This document shows, one piece after another, positions 1 through 6,145 of a DNA stretch of 6,600 nt; positions within the stretch are counted from its first letter, which is position 1, and the number at the start of each line of letters is the position of its first letter. Source of the stretch: Candidatus Eiseniibacteriota bacterium (GTDB lineage: Bacteria; Eisenbacteria; RBG-16-71-46; JAGVPR01); contig JAGVPR010000342.1 of assembly GCA_020052115.1 (NCBI GenBank), forward strand, positions 1 to 6,600, in the 5' to 3' direction. The notes beneath the pieces were generated by a model. That model was not told the DNA's origin and did no database searches. It saw only the letters and a list, made by a program, of their open reading frames with translations. The translations under genes were made by a program, and so were the position numbers.

Positions 1-1
1 C

Positions 2-754
2 GCGGGATTCGCGGCGGCGATCTACCACCGGGGCCTTGCCCACGTGCTCGTGCCGACGACGCTGCTCGCGCAGGCGGATGCATCGGTCGGCGGGAAGACG
101 GGGCTCAACCGCGGCCCGGCGAAAAACGTCATCGGCGCGTTCCACCAGCCGCGACTCGTCGTGTCCGACACGCGATTGTTGCAGACGCTTCCCGATGAGG
201 AGTTCCGTTCCGGTCTCGCAGAGGTCGTCAAGCACGGCGTCATCGGCGACGCCGCGCTCTTCTCCATCGTCGAAGCGCGAGCGGGCGACATCCTCTCACG
301 CGATCCCTCCGTTCTCACCCAGGTGATCGCCGACTCCGTCGCGGTCAAAGCGCGCGTCGTGGCAGCCGACGAGACGGACCGCGGTCTTCGAGCGGCGCTC
401 AACTTCGGCCACACCTTCGGGCACGCACTCGAATCCGTTCAATCCTTCGGCGGCCGCCGGCACGGCGAGGCCGTCAGCATCGGCATGGCGGTCGCGTGTC
501 GTCTCTCGGTTCGTCTCGAGCTTCTCCCCGCGCGGGATGCGTCGCGCGTGGAATCGCTCCTCGAGCGCCTCGGCCTTCCGGTGCGCGCTCCCGACGTCAA
601 CGCCGAGGAGGTTCTCGCGCGGCTTCCCTTCGACAAGAAGGGGGAGGGCGGCGAGCCCCGTTTCGTGTTGACGACGGGGATCGGCGATGCTAGGTTGGGC
701 GCTCGGATTCCGCGTCAGCTTCTCGAAGCGGTCGCCCGGGAGTTCTTTCAATAG
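2..754 (+). CDS. aroB: 3-dehydroquinate synthase, C-terminal part (5' end outside window)
   Basis: AroB converts DAHP to 3-dehydroquinate, the second step of the cytoplasmic shikimate pathway, using NAD+ and a divalent metal. The reading frame is already open at base 2 and gives 250 residues up to the TAG at 752-754. The family is usually about 360 residues, so roughly the first 110 (most of the NAD-binding domain) lie upstream of the window. Visible family signatures are VPTTLLAQ followed by SVGGKTG and GAFHQP in the first 50 residues. The three expected metal ligands are present: Glu in GLAEVVKHG (codon at 221), the first His of NFGHTFGHA (codon at 410) and the His of HGEAVSIGM (codon at 461). 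No lesion is seen. The GTG at 44 lies inside the conserved core and is not a plausible start. aroQ, the next enzyme of the pathway, follows after 8 bases, which supports the call and suggests co-transcription. Confidence 0.97.
   Translation, partial: AGFAAAIYHRGLAHVLVPTTLLAQADASVGGKTGLNRGPAKNVIGAFHQPRLVVSDTRLLQTLPDEEFRSGLAEVVKHGVIGDAALFSIVEARAGDILSRDPSVLTQVIADSVAVKARVVAADETDRGLRAALNFGHTFGHALESVQSFGGRRHGEAVSIGMAVACRLSVRLELLPARDASRVESLLERLGLPVRAPDVNAEEVLARLPFDKKGEGGEPRFVLTTGIGDARLGARIPRQLLEAVAREFFQ
668..696 (+). promoter_or_regulatory. Candidate sigma-70-type promoter inside the end of aroB
   Basis: TTGACG at 668-673 matches five of six bases of the -35 consensus. After exactly 17 bases comes TAGGTT at 691-696, a partial -10 that keeps the key T, A and final T. 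It is preceded by TGC at 688-690, which gives an extended -10. Transcription would begin near 702-705, about 60 bases ahead of the aroQ start. This would give aroQ, accB and the genes behind them a supply of transcript independent of the aroB promoter. The spacing and -35 match are seen directly; activity is inferred. Because the site lies in coding sequence, a chance match is possible. Confidence 0.4.
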
Positions 755-762
755 GCGGGCGC

Positions 763-1284
763 ATGAAACGAGTTCTGGTCATCCACGGACCGAACCTCAA
801 TCTGCTCGGCGGGCGGCGGCCCGAGATCTACGGCCGCGCCACGCTCGCGGAGATTGATCGCGATCTGGCGGAGCGCGCCTCCGCGCTGGATCTCGCGATC
901 GAGAGCGTCCAGACGAACCACGAGGGAGAGATCATTGATCTGCTCCAGCGGGCGCGCGCCTCTCATGCCGGGGTGCTGCTGAATCCCGGCGGATTCACGC
1001 ACACGAGCGTCGCGATCCGCGACGCCGTCGAGGCGTGCGGCGTGCCGGTCATCGAGGTTCACCTCTCGAATCTGCACGCCCGCGAGCCGTTCCGTTCCCA
1101 GAGCCTCACGGCCGCTGTCGCGGCCGGGGTCGTCATGGGGCTCGGCGGGATTTCTTATGTCGCGGGGCTTTACGCCCTTTCGATCCTCCTGGAGAAGAGA
1201 CCTCCGGCAGCCCGCGGGCGGGCTTACACTGGGCGGGGCGCCCCAAAGGGCAGTCAAAGGCCCCGGGCGAAGCGAGCGGAGTGA
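763..1284 (+). CDS. aroQ: Type II 3-dehydroquinate dehydratase
   Basis: This enzyme removes water from 3-dehydroquinate to give 3-dehydroshikimate, the third shikimate-pathway step; type II enzymes are small cytoplasmic dodecamers. The 173-residue product shows the whole active site of the family: GPNLNLLG at 9-16, the flexible loop with Arg18 and Tyr23, QTNHEGE at 50-56, NPGGFTHTS with Asn74 and His80, and EVHLSNLHAREPFR with His100, Ser102 and Arg111. The ATG at 763 gives the expected N-terminus starting KRVLVIHGPN. Its Shine-Dalgarno match is weak, and the start lies 8 bases after the aroB stop, so translational coupling is likely. The family normally ends near residue 145-150. Here about 25 extra residues rich in Arg, Lys, Gly and Pro follow the YVAGLYALSILL helix; they use AGA, AGG and CAA codons that are unusual for this GC-rich context. 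The tail is probably disordered and not needed for catalysis. Confidence 0.96.
   Translation: MKRVLVIHGPNLNLLGGRRPEIYGRATLAEIDRDLAERASALDLAIESVQTNHEGEIIDLLQRARASHAGVLLNPGGFTHTSVAIRDAVEACGVPVIEVHLSNLHAREPFRSQSLTAAVAAGVVMGLGGISYVAGLYALSILLEKRPPAARGRAYTGRGAPKGSQRPRAKRAE
1278..1281 (+). promoter_or_regulatory. Ribosome binding site that decides the accB start
   Basis: GGAG lies 5 bases before the ATG at 1287. An in-frame GTG at 1281 is the alternative start, but it overlaps this GGAG and has no site of its own at a usable distance. The ATG is therefore preferred. The site also overlaps the last codons of aroQ, which ties the two genes together. Confidence 0.6.
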
Positions 1285-1286
1285 CG

Positions 1287-1760
1287 ATGCGCGTCGAAGA
1301 GATCAAGAAACTGATCAAACTGGTCGAAGAAAGTCAGATAGGCGAGCTGGAGGTGCGCCGCTGGTGGGGCACCATCCGGATCTCGAGGAATTCTCATTCC
1401 ACCGCGCCCTTCCATGGGCAGGTGATCCAGGTGCCTCAGCCCGCCGTCGCTCCCGAGGCGTCGTCGCATGCCGCTGCGAACGCCCCCTCCGCGAAGGAGG
1501 CGAAGGATGTGGAAACGGGGCTCCACGTCATCCGATCTCCCATGGTCGGGACGTTCTATCGGGCCCCTGCGCCGGATGCCGATCCTTACGTCGAGGCCGG
1601 CCGGCGCGTCGAGCCCGGGCAGACGGTGTGCATCATCGAAGCGATGAAGCTGATGAACGAGATCGAGTCGGAGATCTCAGGCACGATCGCGAAGGTCCTC
1701 GTGGAGAACGGCCAGCCGGTCGAATACGGCCAGCCGTTATTCCACGTCCGCCTCGACTAG
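1287..1760 (+). CDS. accB: Biotin carboxyl carrier protein of acetyl-CoA carboxylase
   Basis: AccB carries CO2 on a covalently bound biotin between biotin carboxylase (AccC) and the carboxyltransferase (AccAD), in the first committed step of fatty-acid synthesis. The 157-residue product is very close to the usual length (E. coli, 156). Residues 1-33 form the typical N-terminal domain (VEEIKKLIKLVEESQIGELEV). Residues 37-77 are a low-complexity Ala/Pro/Ser/Val linker. Residues 81-157 are the biotinyl domain, with SPMVGTFYRAPAPDADPYV and then the biotinylation motif EAMKLMNEI, whose Lys121 is the attachment site. A mobile 'thumb' before it (APAPDADP) is typical of bacterial AccB. The gene starts 2 bases after the aroQ stop. 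Its usual partner accC is not immediately next: a pilT-family gene of about 1.1 kb lies between them, which is unusual. No defect is visible. Confidence 0.97.
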   Translation: MRVEEIKKLIKLVEESQIGELEVRRWWGTIRISRNSHSTAPFHGQVIQVPQPAVAPEASSHAAANAPSAKEAKDVETGLHVIRSPMVGTFYRAPAPDADPYVEAGRRVEPGQTVCIIEAMKLMNEIESEISGTIAKVLVENGQPVEYGQPLFHVRLD

Positions 1761-1772
1761 CCTCTGCCCCGT

Positions 1773-1778
1773 AGGAGG
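1773..1778 (+). promoter_or_regulatory. Strong ribosome binding site for the pilT-like gene
   Basis: AGGAGG, a perfect Shine-Dalgarno core, lies 5 bases before the GTG at 1784. It is the best such site in the window. It fixes this GTG as the start, since there is no in-frame ATG nearby and the GTG yields the conserved N-terminus of the family. Confidence 0.75.
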
Positions 1779-1783
1779 CTTCG

Positions 1784-2914
1784 GTGAATCTGAAGCAGAT
1801 CCTCGAAGAGATGATGCAGCGCCGCGCGTCGGACCTTCACATGAAGGTGGGGACGCCGCCGACGATCCGGATTGACGGCCGCCTCGCGCCGCTCGAACAT
1901 CCGGCGCCGACCCAGAAGGAACTGGAGGCGATCGCCGAGCAAGTGCTCACCCCCAAGCAGCGACAGATTTACGAGGACCACCGCGAGGTGGATTTCGCGT
2001 TCGGGGTCCCCGGTCTCGCTCGGTTCCGCGCGAACTTCTACCAGCAGCGCGGGACGATGGCGATGGCGATCCGCCAGGTGCCGCTCGGAGTGCCGTCCAT
2101 CGAGGAACTGAACCTTCCGGGCATCGTGGAGGAGTTGTCGCACCGCCCCCGCGGGCTGGTTCTCGTGACGGGGACCGTCGGCAGCGGCAAGTCCACGACG
2201 CTCGCTTCGATGCTGGACGTGATCAATCGCGGCGATGCGCGGAGCGTCATCACCGTCGAGGACCCGGTCGAGTTCCTGCACCGCGACGACAAGGCGATCA
2301 TCAGCCAGCGCGAAGTGGGGCTCGACACCGAATCGTTCCACGACGGCCTGAAGCACATCCTCCGCCAGGACCCGGACGTCATCCTGCTGGGGGAGATTCG
2401 CGACAAGGAGACGATGTCCATCGGGTTGATGGCGGCCGACACCGGCCACCTCGTCTTCTCGACCCTCCACACCGTTGATGCCGCGCAGACCGTGAACCGC
2501 GTTCTCTCGTTCTACTCGCCGCACGAGCACGGTGAGATCCGCTTCCTGCTGGCTTCCACGCTGCAGGCGGTCATCTCGCTGCGGCTCATCCCTCACGCCT
2601 CAGGCACGGGCCGCGTGCCGGCTTGCGAGGTCATGATCTGCACGGCGACGATCCGCGAGTACATTCTCGATACGGAGAAGACGTTCCTCATCCGCACCGC
2701 CATGCGCGAGGGCACCGGGCAGTACGGGATGCAGACGTTCGACCAGTCGCTGATGTCGCTCTACAAGGGCGGGCTGATCACGCTCGAGGACGCGCTCCGA
2801 AACTCGACGAATCCGTCGGAGCTGGAGCTGCGCATCCGCGGCGTTCACGCCACCAGCGACAAGACCTGGGAGCAGTTCGAGCAGGGGGCCACTCTGGGGG
2901 GCGAGGACCGATAG
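1784..2914 (+). CDS. pilT: Type IV pilus retraction ATPase, PilT family
   Basis: PilT proteins are hexameric cytoplasmic ATPases that pull type IV pili back at the inner-membrane base of the machine, driving twitching, adhesion or DNA uptake. The 376-residue product shows the full set of secretion-ATPase motifs: an N-terminal PAS-like domain starting LEEMMQRRASDLHMKVG; Walker A GTVGSGKST at 130-138 with Lys136; Asp box ITVEDPVEF at 156-164; Walker B DPDVILLGEIRD at 196-207 with catalytic Glu204; and His box STLHTVDAAQTVNRV at 226-240 with His229. These numbers coincide with well-studied PilT. GMQTFDQSL at 315-323 is typical of the PilT/PilU branch, and the absence of a long N-terminal domain and zinc-binding CXXC pairs argues against PilB. 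The C-terminal AIRNLIRE retraction motif of classical PilT is replaced by TATIREYILD at 287-296, so this is a divergent subfamily or a PilU-like accessory ATPase. It starts at a GTG 23 bases after accB, and its TAG overlaps the accC start by one base. No other pilus gene is in view. Confidence 0.9.
   Translation: MNLKQILEEMMQRRASDLHMKVGTPPTIRIDGRLAPLEHPAPTQKELEAIAEQVLTPKQRQIYEDHREVDFAFGVPGLARFRANFYQQRGTMAMAIRQVPLGVPSIEELNLPGIVEELSHRPRGLVLVTGTVGSGKSTTLASMLDVINRGDARSVITVEDPVEFLHRDDKAIISQREVGLDTESFHDGLKHILRQDPDVILLGEIRDKETMSIGLMAADTGHLVFSTLHTVDAAQTVNRVLSFYSPHEHGEIRFLLASTLQAVISLRLIPHASGTGRVPACEVMICTATIREYILDTEKTFLIRTAMREGTGQYGMQTFDQSLMSLYKGGLITLEDALRNSTNPSELELRIRGVHATSDKTWEQFEQGATLGGEDR
2903..2906 (+). 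promoter_or_regulatory. Ribosome binding site for accC, inside the end of the pilT-like gene
   Basis: GAGG lies 7 bases before the GTG at 2914. It supports this GTG as the accC start, as does the resulting N-terminus FRKILIANRGE, which is where biotin carboxylases begin. The open frame continues upstream to 2623, but that stretch is out-of-frame pilT sequence and shows no homology to the family. Confidence 0.55.
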
Positions 2915-4293
2915 TGTTCCGGAAGATCCTGATCGCAAACCGCGGCGAGGTTGCGCTGCGGGTCTTGCGCGCGTGCCAGGAGTTGGGCATCGAGACCGTC
3001 GCCGTCTATTCCGACGCCGACGAGGACTCCCTTCACGTGCGTCTCGCCGACGAGGCGGTCTGCATCGGGCCGCCTCCGTCGGCGCAGAGCTACCGCAACA
3101 TCCCGCGGCTCTTGGCGGCCGCCGAGATCACCAACGCCGACGCGATCCATCCCGGATACGGCTTCCTCGCCGAGAACCCCCAGTTCGCGGAGGTGTGCGC
3201 GAGCAGCGGGCTGCGTTTCATCGGCCCCGCGCCGGAGATGATCCGCGAGATGGGGGACAAGGCGCTGGCGCGCCGCCTCATGATGGAGGCCGGCGTGCCG
3301 GTCGTGCCGGGGACCGAGGACGCCGTCGCAAGCCTCGAGGAGGCGCTCCAAGCCGCGGAGGGGATCGGGTATCCGATCATGATCAAGGCGAAGGACGGCG
3401 GCGGCGGCAAGGGGATGCGCATCGCGCGCGATGCAGACGCGCTGCGCGAGCTGCTGCCGATGGCGCAGGCGGAGTCCGAAGCGGCCTTCGGAAGCCGCGC
3501 GTGCTACCTGGAGAAGTACGTCGTCCGCCCGCGGCACGTCGAGATCCAGGTGCTCGGAGACGGTACCGGGCGCGTGATTTCGCTCCTCGAGCGCGACTGC
3601 TCCGTGCAGCGGCGGCACCAGAAGCTGATCGAGGAGAGTCCGTCCCCGGCCGTCACGCCGGAGCTCAGGCGCGCGATGAGCGAGGCCGCGATCCTGGGCG
3701 CCTCGCGCATCCGGTACGAGAGCCTGGGGACGGTCGAGTTTTTGCTCGATCCCGACGGGAATTTCTATTTCATGGAGATGAATACCCGGCTCCAGGTGGA
3801 GCACCCGGTCACGGAGATGATCACGGGCCTCGATCTCGTCAAGGAGCAAATCCGCGTCGCGGCGGGCGAGAGCCTCTCGATCCGGCAGGAAGACGTCCTC
3901 TCCAACGGTCACGCGATCGAGTGCCGCATCAACGCCGAGGACCCATCACACGATTTCCGGCCCTCCCCGGGCCGGATCAGCTATCTGCACATGCCCGGCG
4001 GGCCCGGTGTGCGCGTTGACAGCCACATCTACGCCGGTTACTCCGTGCCCCCGTTCTACGATTCGATGATCGCGAAGATCATCGTCTGGGGGAAGGACCG
4101 CCACGAGGCGATCCTCCGCATGGAGCGCTCGCTGATCGAGTGCATCGTCGAGGGCGTGGACACGACGATCCCGTTCCATTTGAGGGTGCTGCGCGACCCG
4201 CGCTTTGCCGCGGGCGAGGCGGACACGACCTTCGTGGAGCGACTCGACCAGAAAGAGGAAGCCGCGGCCCCTCGCGCGCCCATCGGCGCCTAG
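2914..4293 (+). CDS. accC: Biotin carboxylase subunit of acetyl-CoA carboxylase
   Basis: AccC uses ATP and bicarbonate to carboxylate the biotin on AccB. The 459-residue product is slightly longer than E. coli AccC (449); the excess is a short Ala/Pro-rich tail (EEAAAPRAPIGA). Domains run in order. The N-terminal Rossmann-like domain holds KILIANRGEVALRV and HPGYGFLAEN (79-88). The ATP-grasp domain has Lys116 (GDKALA), Lys158 with the glycine-rich loop GGGGKGM (162-168), RPRHVEIQVLGD (205-216) and ERDCSVQRRHQK (226-237). The catalytic EMNTRLQVEHPVTEM segment has Glu288, Asn290 and Arg292, the same numbers as in E. coli. The C-terminal domain holds ECRINAEDP and SPGRI. All key residues are present and the enzyme should be active. 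The GTG start overlaps the pilT-like stop by one base (TAGTG), so the two are probably translationally coupled. A plain biotin carboxylase next to accB fits acetyl-CoA carboxylase better than a fused propionyl- or pyruvate carboxylase. Confidence 0.97.
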   Translation: MFRKILIANRGEVALRVLRACQELGIETVAVYSDADEDSLHVRLADEAVCIGPPPSAQSYRNIPRLLAAAEITNADAIHPGYGFLAENPQFAEVCASSGLRFIGPAPEMIREMGDKALARRLMMEAGVPVVPGTEDAVASLEEALQAAEGIGYPIMIKAKDGGGGKGMRIARDADALRELLPMAQAESEAAFGSRACYLEKYVVRPRHVEIQVLGDGTGRVISLLERDCSVQRRHQKLIEESPSPAVTPELRRAMSEAAILGASRIRYESLGTVEFLLDPDGNFYFMEMNTRLQVEHPVTEMITGLDLVKEQIRVAAGESLSIRQEDVLSNGHAIECRINAEDPSHDFRPSPGRISYLHMPGGPGVRVDSHIYAGYSVPPFYDSMIAKIIVWGKDRHEAILRMERSLIECIVEGVDTTIPFHLRVLRDPRFAAGEADTTFVERLDQKEEAAAPRAPIGA

Positions 4294-4301
4294 GGGCGCC
4301 G
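4284..4301 (+). terminator. GC-rich hairpin enclosing the accC stop codon (possible attenuator)
   Basis: A perfect 7-base inverted repeat (CGGCGCC at 4284-4290, GGCGCCG at 4295-4301) encloses a 4-base loop, TAGG, that contains the accC stop codon. No T-run follows, so it is not a classic intrinsic terminator. It could slow polymerase, stabilise the 3' end of the upstream message or lower transcription of comB. A competing fold pairs GGGGCG at 4293-4298 with CGCCCC at 4311-4316. The inverted repeats are seen directly; any role is inferred, and chance is possible in such GC-rich DNA. Confidence 0.3.
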
Positions 4302-4325
4302 CGCGGAGGTCGCCCCGTCCCTCTC

Positions 4326-5072
4326 ATGCGCATCGAGCTCTTTCCCACCCCTGCCGAGGCCGCCGAGAGCCGCGTCCGCGATCGCGAGGCGGTCGTCGTG
4401 GACGTGTTGCGCGCGTCCACCTCGATCGCGACCTCTTGGCGTAACGGCGCGGACCGGATCATCCCGCTCGCGAGCGTCGAGGAGGCGAAGGCTCTCCACT
4501 CGACGTTTCCCCGGGGCCAGGCGCTGCTGTGCGGCGAGCGTGACGGGCTTCGGATAGACGGTTTCGATCTCGGGAACTCCCCGGCCGAATTCGGCGAGGA
4601 TGTCGTCCGCGGCAAGGCGCTCGTCTTCGCCTCGAGCAACGGCACGCGGCTCATGGCGCGACAAGACGGCGCTCGGGAGAAGGCGGTCGCCTCCTTCGTC
4701 AACCTCTCCGCCTCAGCGGATTTTCTCTGCCGCTCCGGCGCTGACATCGCCATCCTCTGTGCGGGCATGCTGGGGGGCTTGAGCCTCGAGGATTTCGTTT
4801 GCGGAGGTGCGATCGTGGACGAGGTGCTCGCCCGTCTCGGAGAGGGCGTGGAGACGAACGACGCCGCGGTCGCCGCCCGGAGTCTCTGGGACGGGGCGTA
4901 TCGCGGGCGCATCCTGCAGCTCTTCCGTGACGCTTCGCATGGACGCTATCTTGTTTCGCTGGGCTTCGAACGCGATCTGGACTTGTGCGCCGACCTCGAT
5001 TCCGTGCCGCTCGTGCCGGTGGTGCGTGAGGGACGCATTGCGAGAACGGGCCGGGGCGAGGCGCCCCGCTAG
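4326..5072 (+). CDS. comB: ComB-family phosphatase (2-phosphosulfolactate phosphatase-like)
   Basis: ComB, first defined in methanogens, dephosphorylates 2-phospho-3-sulfolactate to sulfolactate in coenzyme M synthesis and needs Mg2+. Bacterial homologues are common, but their substrates are mostly unproven. The 248-residue product has normal family length and its signatures: VVVDVLRASTSI at 23-34, CGERDGLRIDGFDLGNSP at 69-86, FASSNGTR at 101-108 and the Gly-rich CAGMLGGLSLEDFVCGGA at 145-162. No signal peptide or membrane segment is evident. The ATG at 4326 gives the usual N-terminus (MRIELFPTP). The only good Shine-Dalgarno match, GGAGG at 4305-4309, is 16 bases away, farther than normal, and no better in-frame start lies nearby. 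It is last in the + strand block, 32 bases after accC, and its stop overlaps that of lptG. No other gene for coenzyme M or sulfolactate metabolism is in the window, so the family is firm but the reaction is tentative. Confidence 0.88.
   Translation: MRIELFPTPAEAAESRVRDREAVVVDVLRASTSIATSWRNGADRIIPLASVEEAKALHSTFPRGQALLCGERDGLRIDGFDLGNSPAEFGEDVVRGKALVFASSNGTRLMARQDGAREKAVASFVNLSASADFLCRSGADIAILCAGMLGGLSLEDFVCGGAIVDEVLARLGEGVETNDAAVAARSLWDGAYRGRILQLFRDASHGRYLVSLGFERDLDLCADLDSVPLVPVVREGRIARTGRGEAPR
5052..5068. terminator. GC-rich hairpin at the convergent comB/lptG ends
   Basis: A perfect 7-base inverted repeat (CGGGGCG at 5052-5058, CGCCCCG at 5062-5068) with the 3-base loop AGG lies in the last codons of comB, immediately downstream of the lptG stop on the other strand. 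It is followed by a 10-base palindrome, CCGCTAGCGG at 5066-5075. There is no T-run on either side, so intrinsic termination is uncertain. The position between converging genes fits a shared pause or 3'-end-stabilising structure. Confidence 0.35.
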
Positions 5073-6145
5073 CGGTTGCCGCGGTAGAGCAGGTACCCCC
5101 CGAAGAGCAGGAAGACGAGATTCCCGATCCACGCCGCGACGAACGGCGGCAGCACGCCGCTGTGGCCGAGCGCCTGCCCCACGCGCAGGAAGCCGTAATA
5201 GGTGAAGGCGATCGCGAGCGCGAGTCCCAACCCCAGTGCGCGATGGCTTCGGCGGATGCGCACGCCCACCGAGGTCCCGACGAGCACGATGATCAGGTTC
5301 GTGAAGGGGAAGGAGACCTTGAGCTGGGCCTCGACGAGGTATTTCTGCGCCCGCCCGCCGCTCTCCCGGACCCGGTCAATGTAGCGGCGGAGCTGAGTCA
5401 GGCTCATGTTGAACGGGTCCTGCTCCTTCTTGGCGAAGTCGGCCGGCTCTTCCGCGAACCGGCTGTCCACGAAGCGGCCGAACGGGAGCGCCGTCTCGCG
5501 GCCGCCATCGAAGAGCCGCAGGTAGCCGTCGTGGAGCACCCAGTTCTTCCCGTCCCACTCCGCCTCGCGCGCGTCGAGCCGCCGGGTGAGCGTGTTCGCC
5601 TCGAACTCCTGCACCACGAAGTCGCGCATCCGCTGGCGAGGCGCATCGTAGAAGCGGGCCAGGTAAACGCGCCCGCCGCGCCCGAGGTAGCTCATGTTCG
5701 ACTGGCTCTGGCCGGTCGGCCGGCGGCGCTTCTTGATCTTCTGATTGAAGATCTCCTCGCGCCGCACGTTCGACGGCGGCACGACGAACTCCGTGAAGGC
5801 GAACGACAGAATGCTGAGCGCGGCAGAGGCGAGCAGGACCGGCCTCAGGATACGCACGAGGCTCACGCCCGAGGTCGTCATCGCCGCCAGCTCGTTCTGC
5901 CGCTGGAGCTGGCCGAGGGAGAGCAATGCGGCCAGGAGGAGCGCGATCGGCAGGACGAGCGCGACCACGTACGGCAGCTTGTAGATGTAGTAGAGCGCGA
6001 TGTCGAGCGCCCGCGCGTGGTTGTCAATGAAGACATCCATCTTCTCGAACACGTCCACGATCGTGAAGACGGAGGTGAACGCGACGAGCCCCAGCACGGC
6101 GCCATGCAGGAAGCCTGCGAGGACGTACCGGTCGAGGATCCTCAT
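5069..6145 (-). CDS. lptG: LPS export permease LptG
   Basis: LptG pairs with LptF and two LptB ATPases to extract lipopolysaccharide from the inner membrane and pass it to the LptC-LptA bridge. The 358-residue product matches the family length (about 350-390) and layout: three N-terminal membrane segments (about residues 9-30, 55-78 and 99-122), a periplasmic beta-jellyroll-like domain (about 125-270), and three C-terminal segments (about 278-296, 303-323 and 332-354). Conserved features include the DRYV start, the segment QNELAAMTTSGVS (83-95), which corresponds to the cytoplasmic coupling helix that contacts LptB, and AAWIGNLVFLLFG near the end. The ATG at 6145 overlaps the lptF TGA by four bases (ATGA). 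Together with the lack of a clear ribosome site, this points to translational coupling. The frame is open farther upstream, but that is out-of-frame lptF sequence. Order after lptF, and the shorter periplasmic-to-membrane linker, favour LptG over a second LptF. Confidence 0.93.
   Translation of the reverse strand: MRILDRYVLAGFLHGAVLGLVAFTSVFTIVDVFEKMDVFIDNHARALDIALYYIYKLPYVVALVLPIALLLAALLSLGQLQRQNELAAMTTSGVSLVRILRPVLLASAALSILSFAFTEFVVPPSNVRREEIFNQKIKKRRRPTGQSQSNMSYLGRGGRVYLARFYDAPRQRMRDFVVQEFEANTLTRRLDAREAEWDGKNWVLHDGYLRLFDGGRETALPFGRFVDSRFAEEPADFAKKEQDPFNMSLTQLRRYIDRVRESGGRAQKYLVEAQLKVSFPFTNLIIVLVGTSVGVRIRRSHRALGLGLALAIAFTYYGFLRVGQALGHSGVLPPFVAAWIGNLVFLLFGGYLLYRGNR

Noticed and set aside
1225..1230. 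TACACT as a free-standing promoter for accB
   Set aside because: No acceptable -35 lies 15-19 bases upstream (the region reads AGAGACCTCCGG), so it is not listed as a promoter feature.
1035..1286. An upstream extension of the accB frame into aroQ
   Set aside because: The extra residues are the shifted-frame reading of aroQ. The AccB family begins with the segment coded from 1287.
1708..1736. An 11-base direct repeat (ACGGCCAGCCG) with an 18-base period near the end of accB
   Set aside because: It encodes the two GQP turns of the biotinyl domain with the same codons. Protein constraint and codon preference explain it without a repeat element.
2623..2913. An upstream extension of the accC frame to an earlier start
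   Set aside because: This stretch is out-of-frame pilT sequence with no biotin carboxylase similarity. The family begins at the GTG at 2914, which has its own ribosome site.
2845..3912. A 355-codon open frame on the - strand opposite accC
   Set aside because: It is a low-complexity Arg/Leu/Asp/His-rich translation antisense to a fully conserved biotin carboxylase, with no family motif. It is a GC-driven shadow frame.
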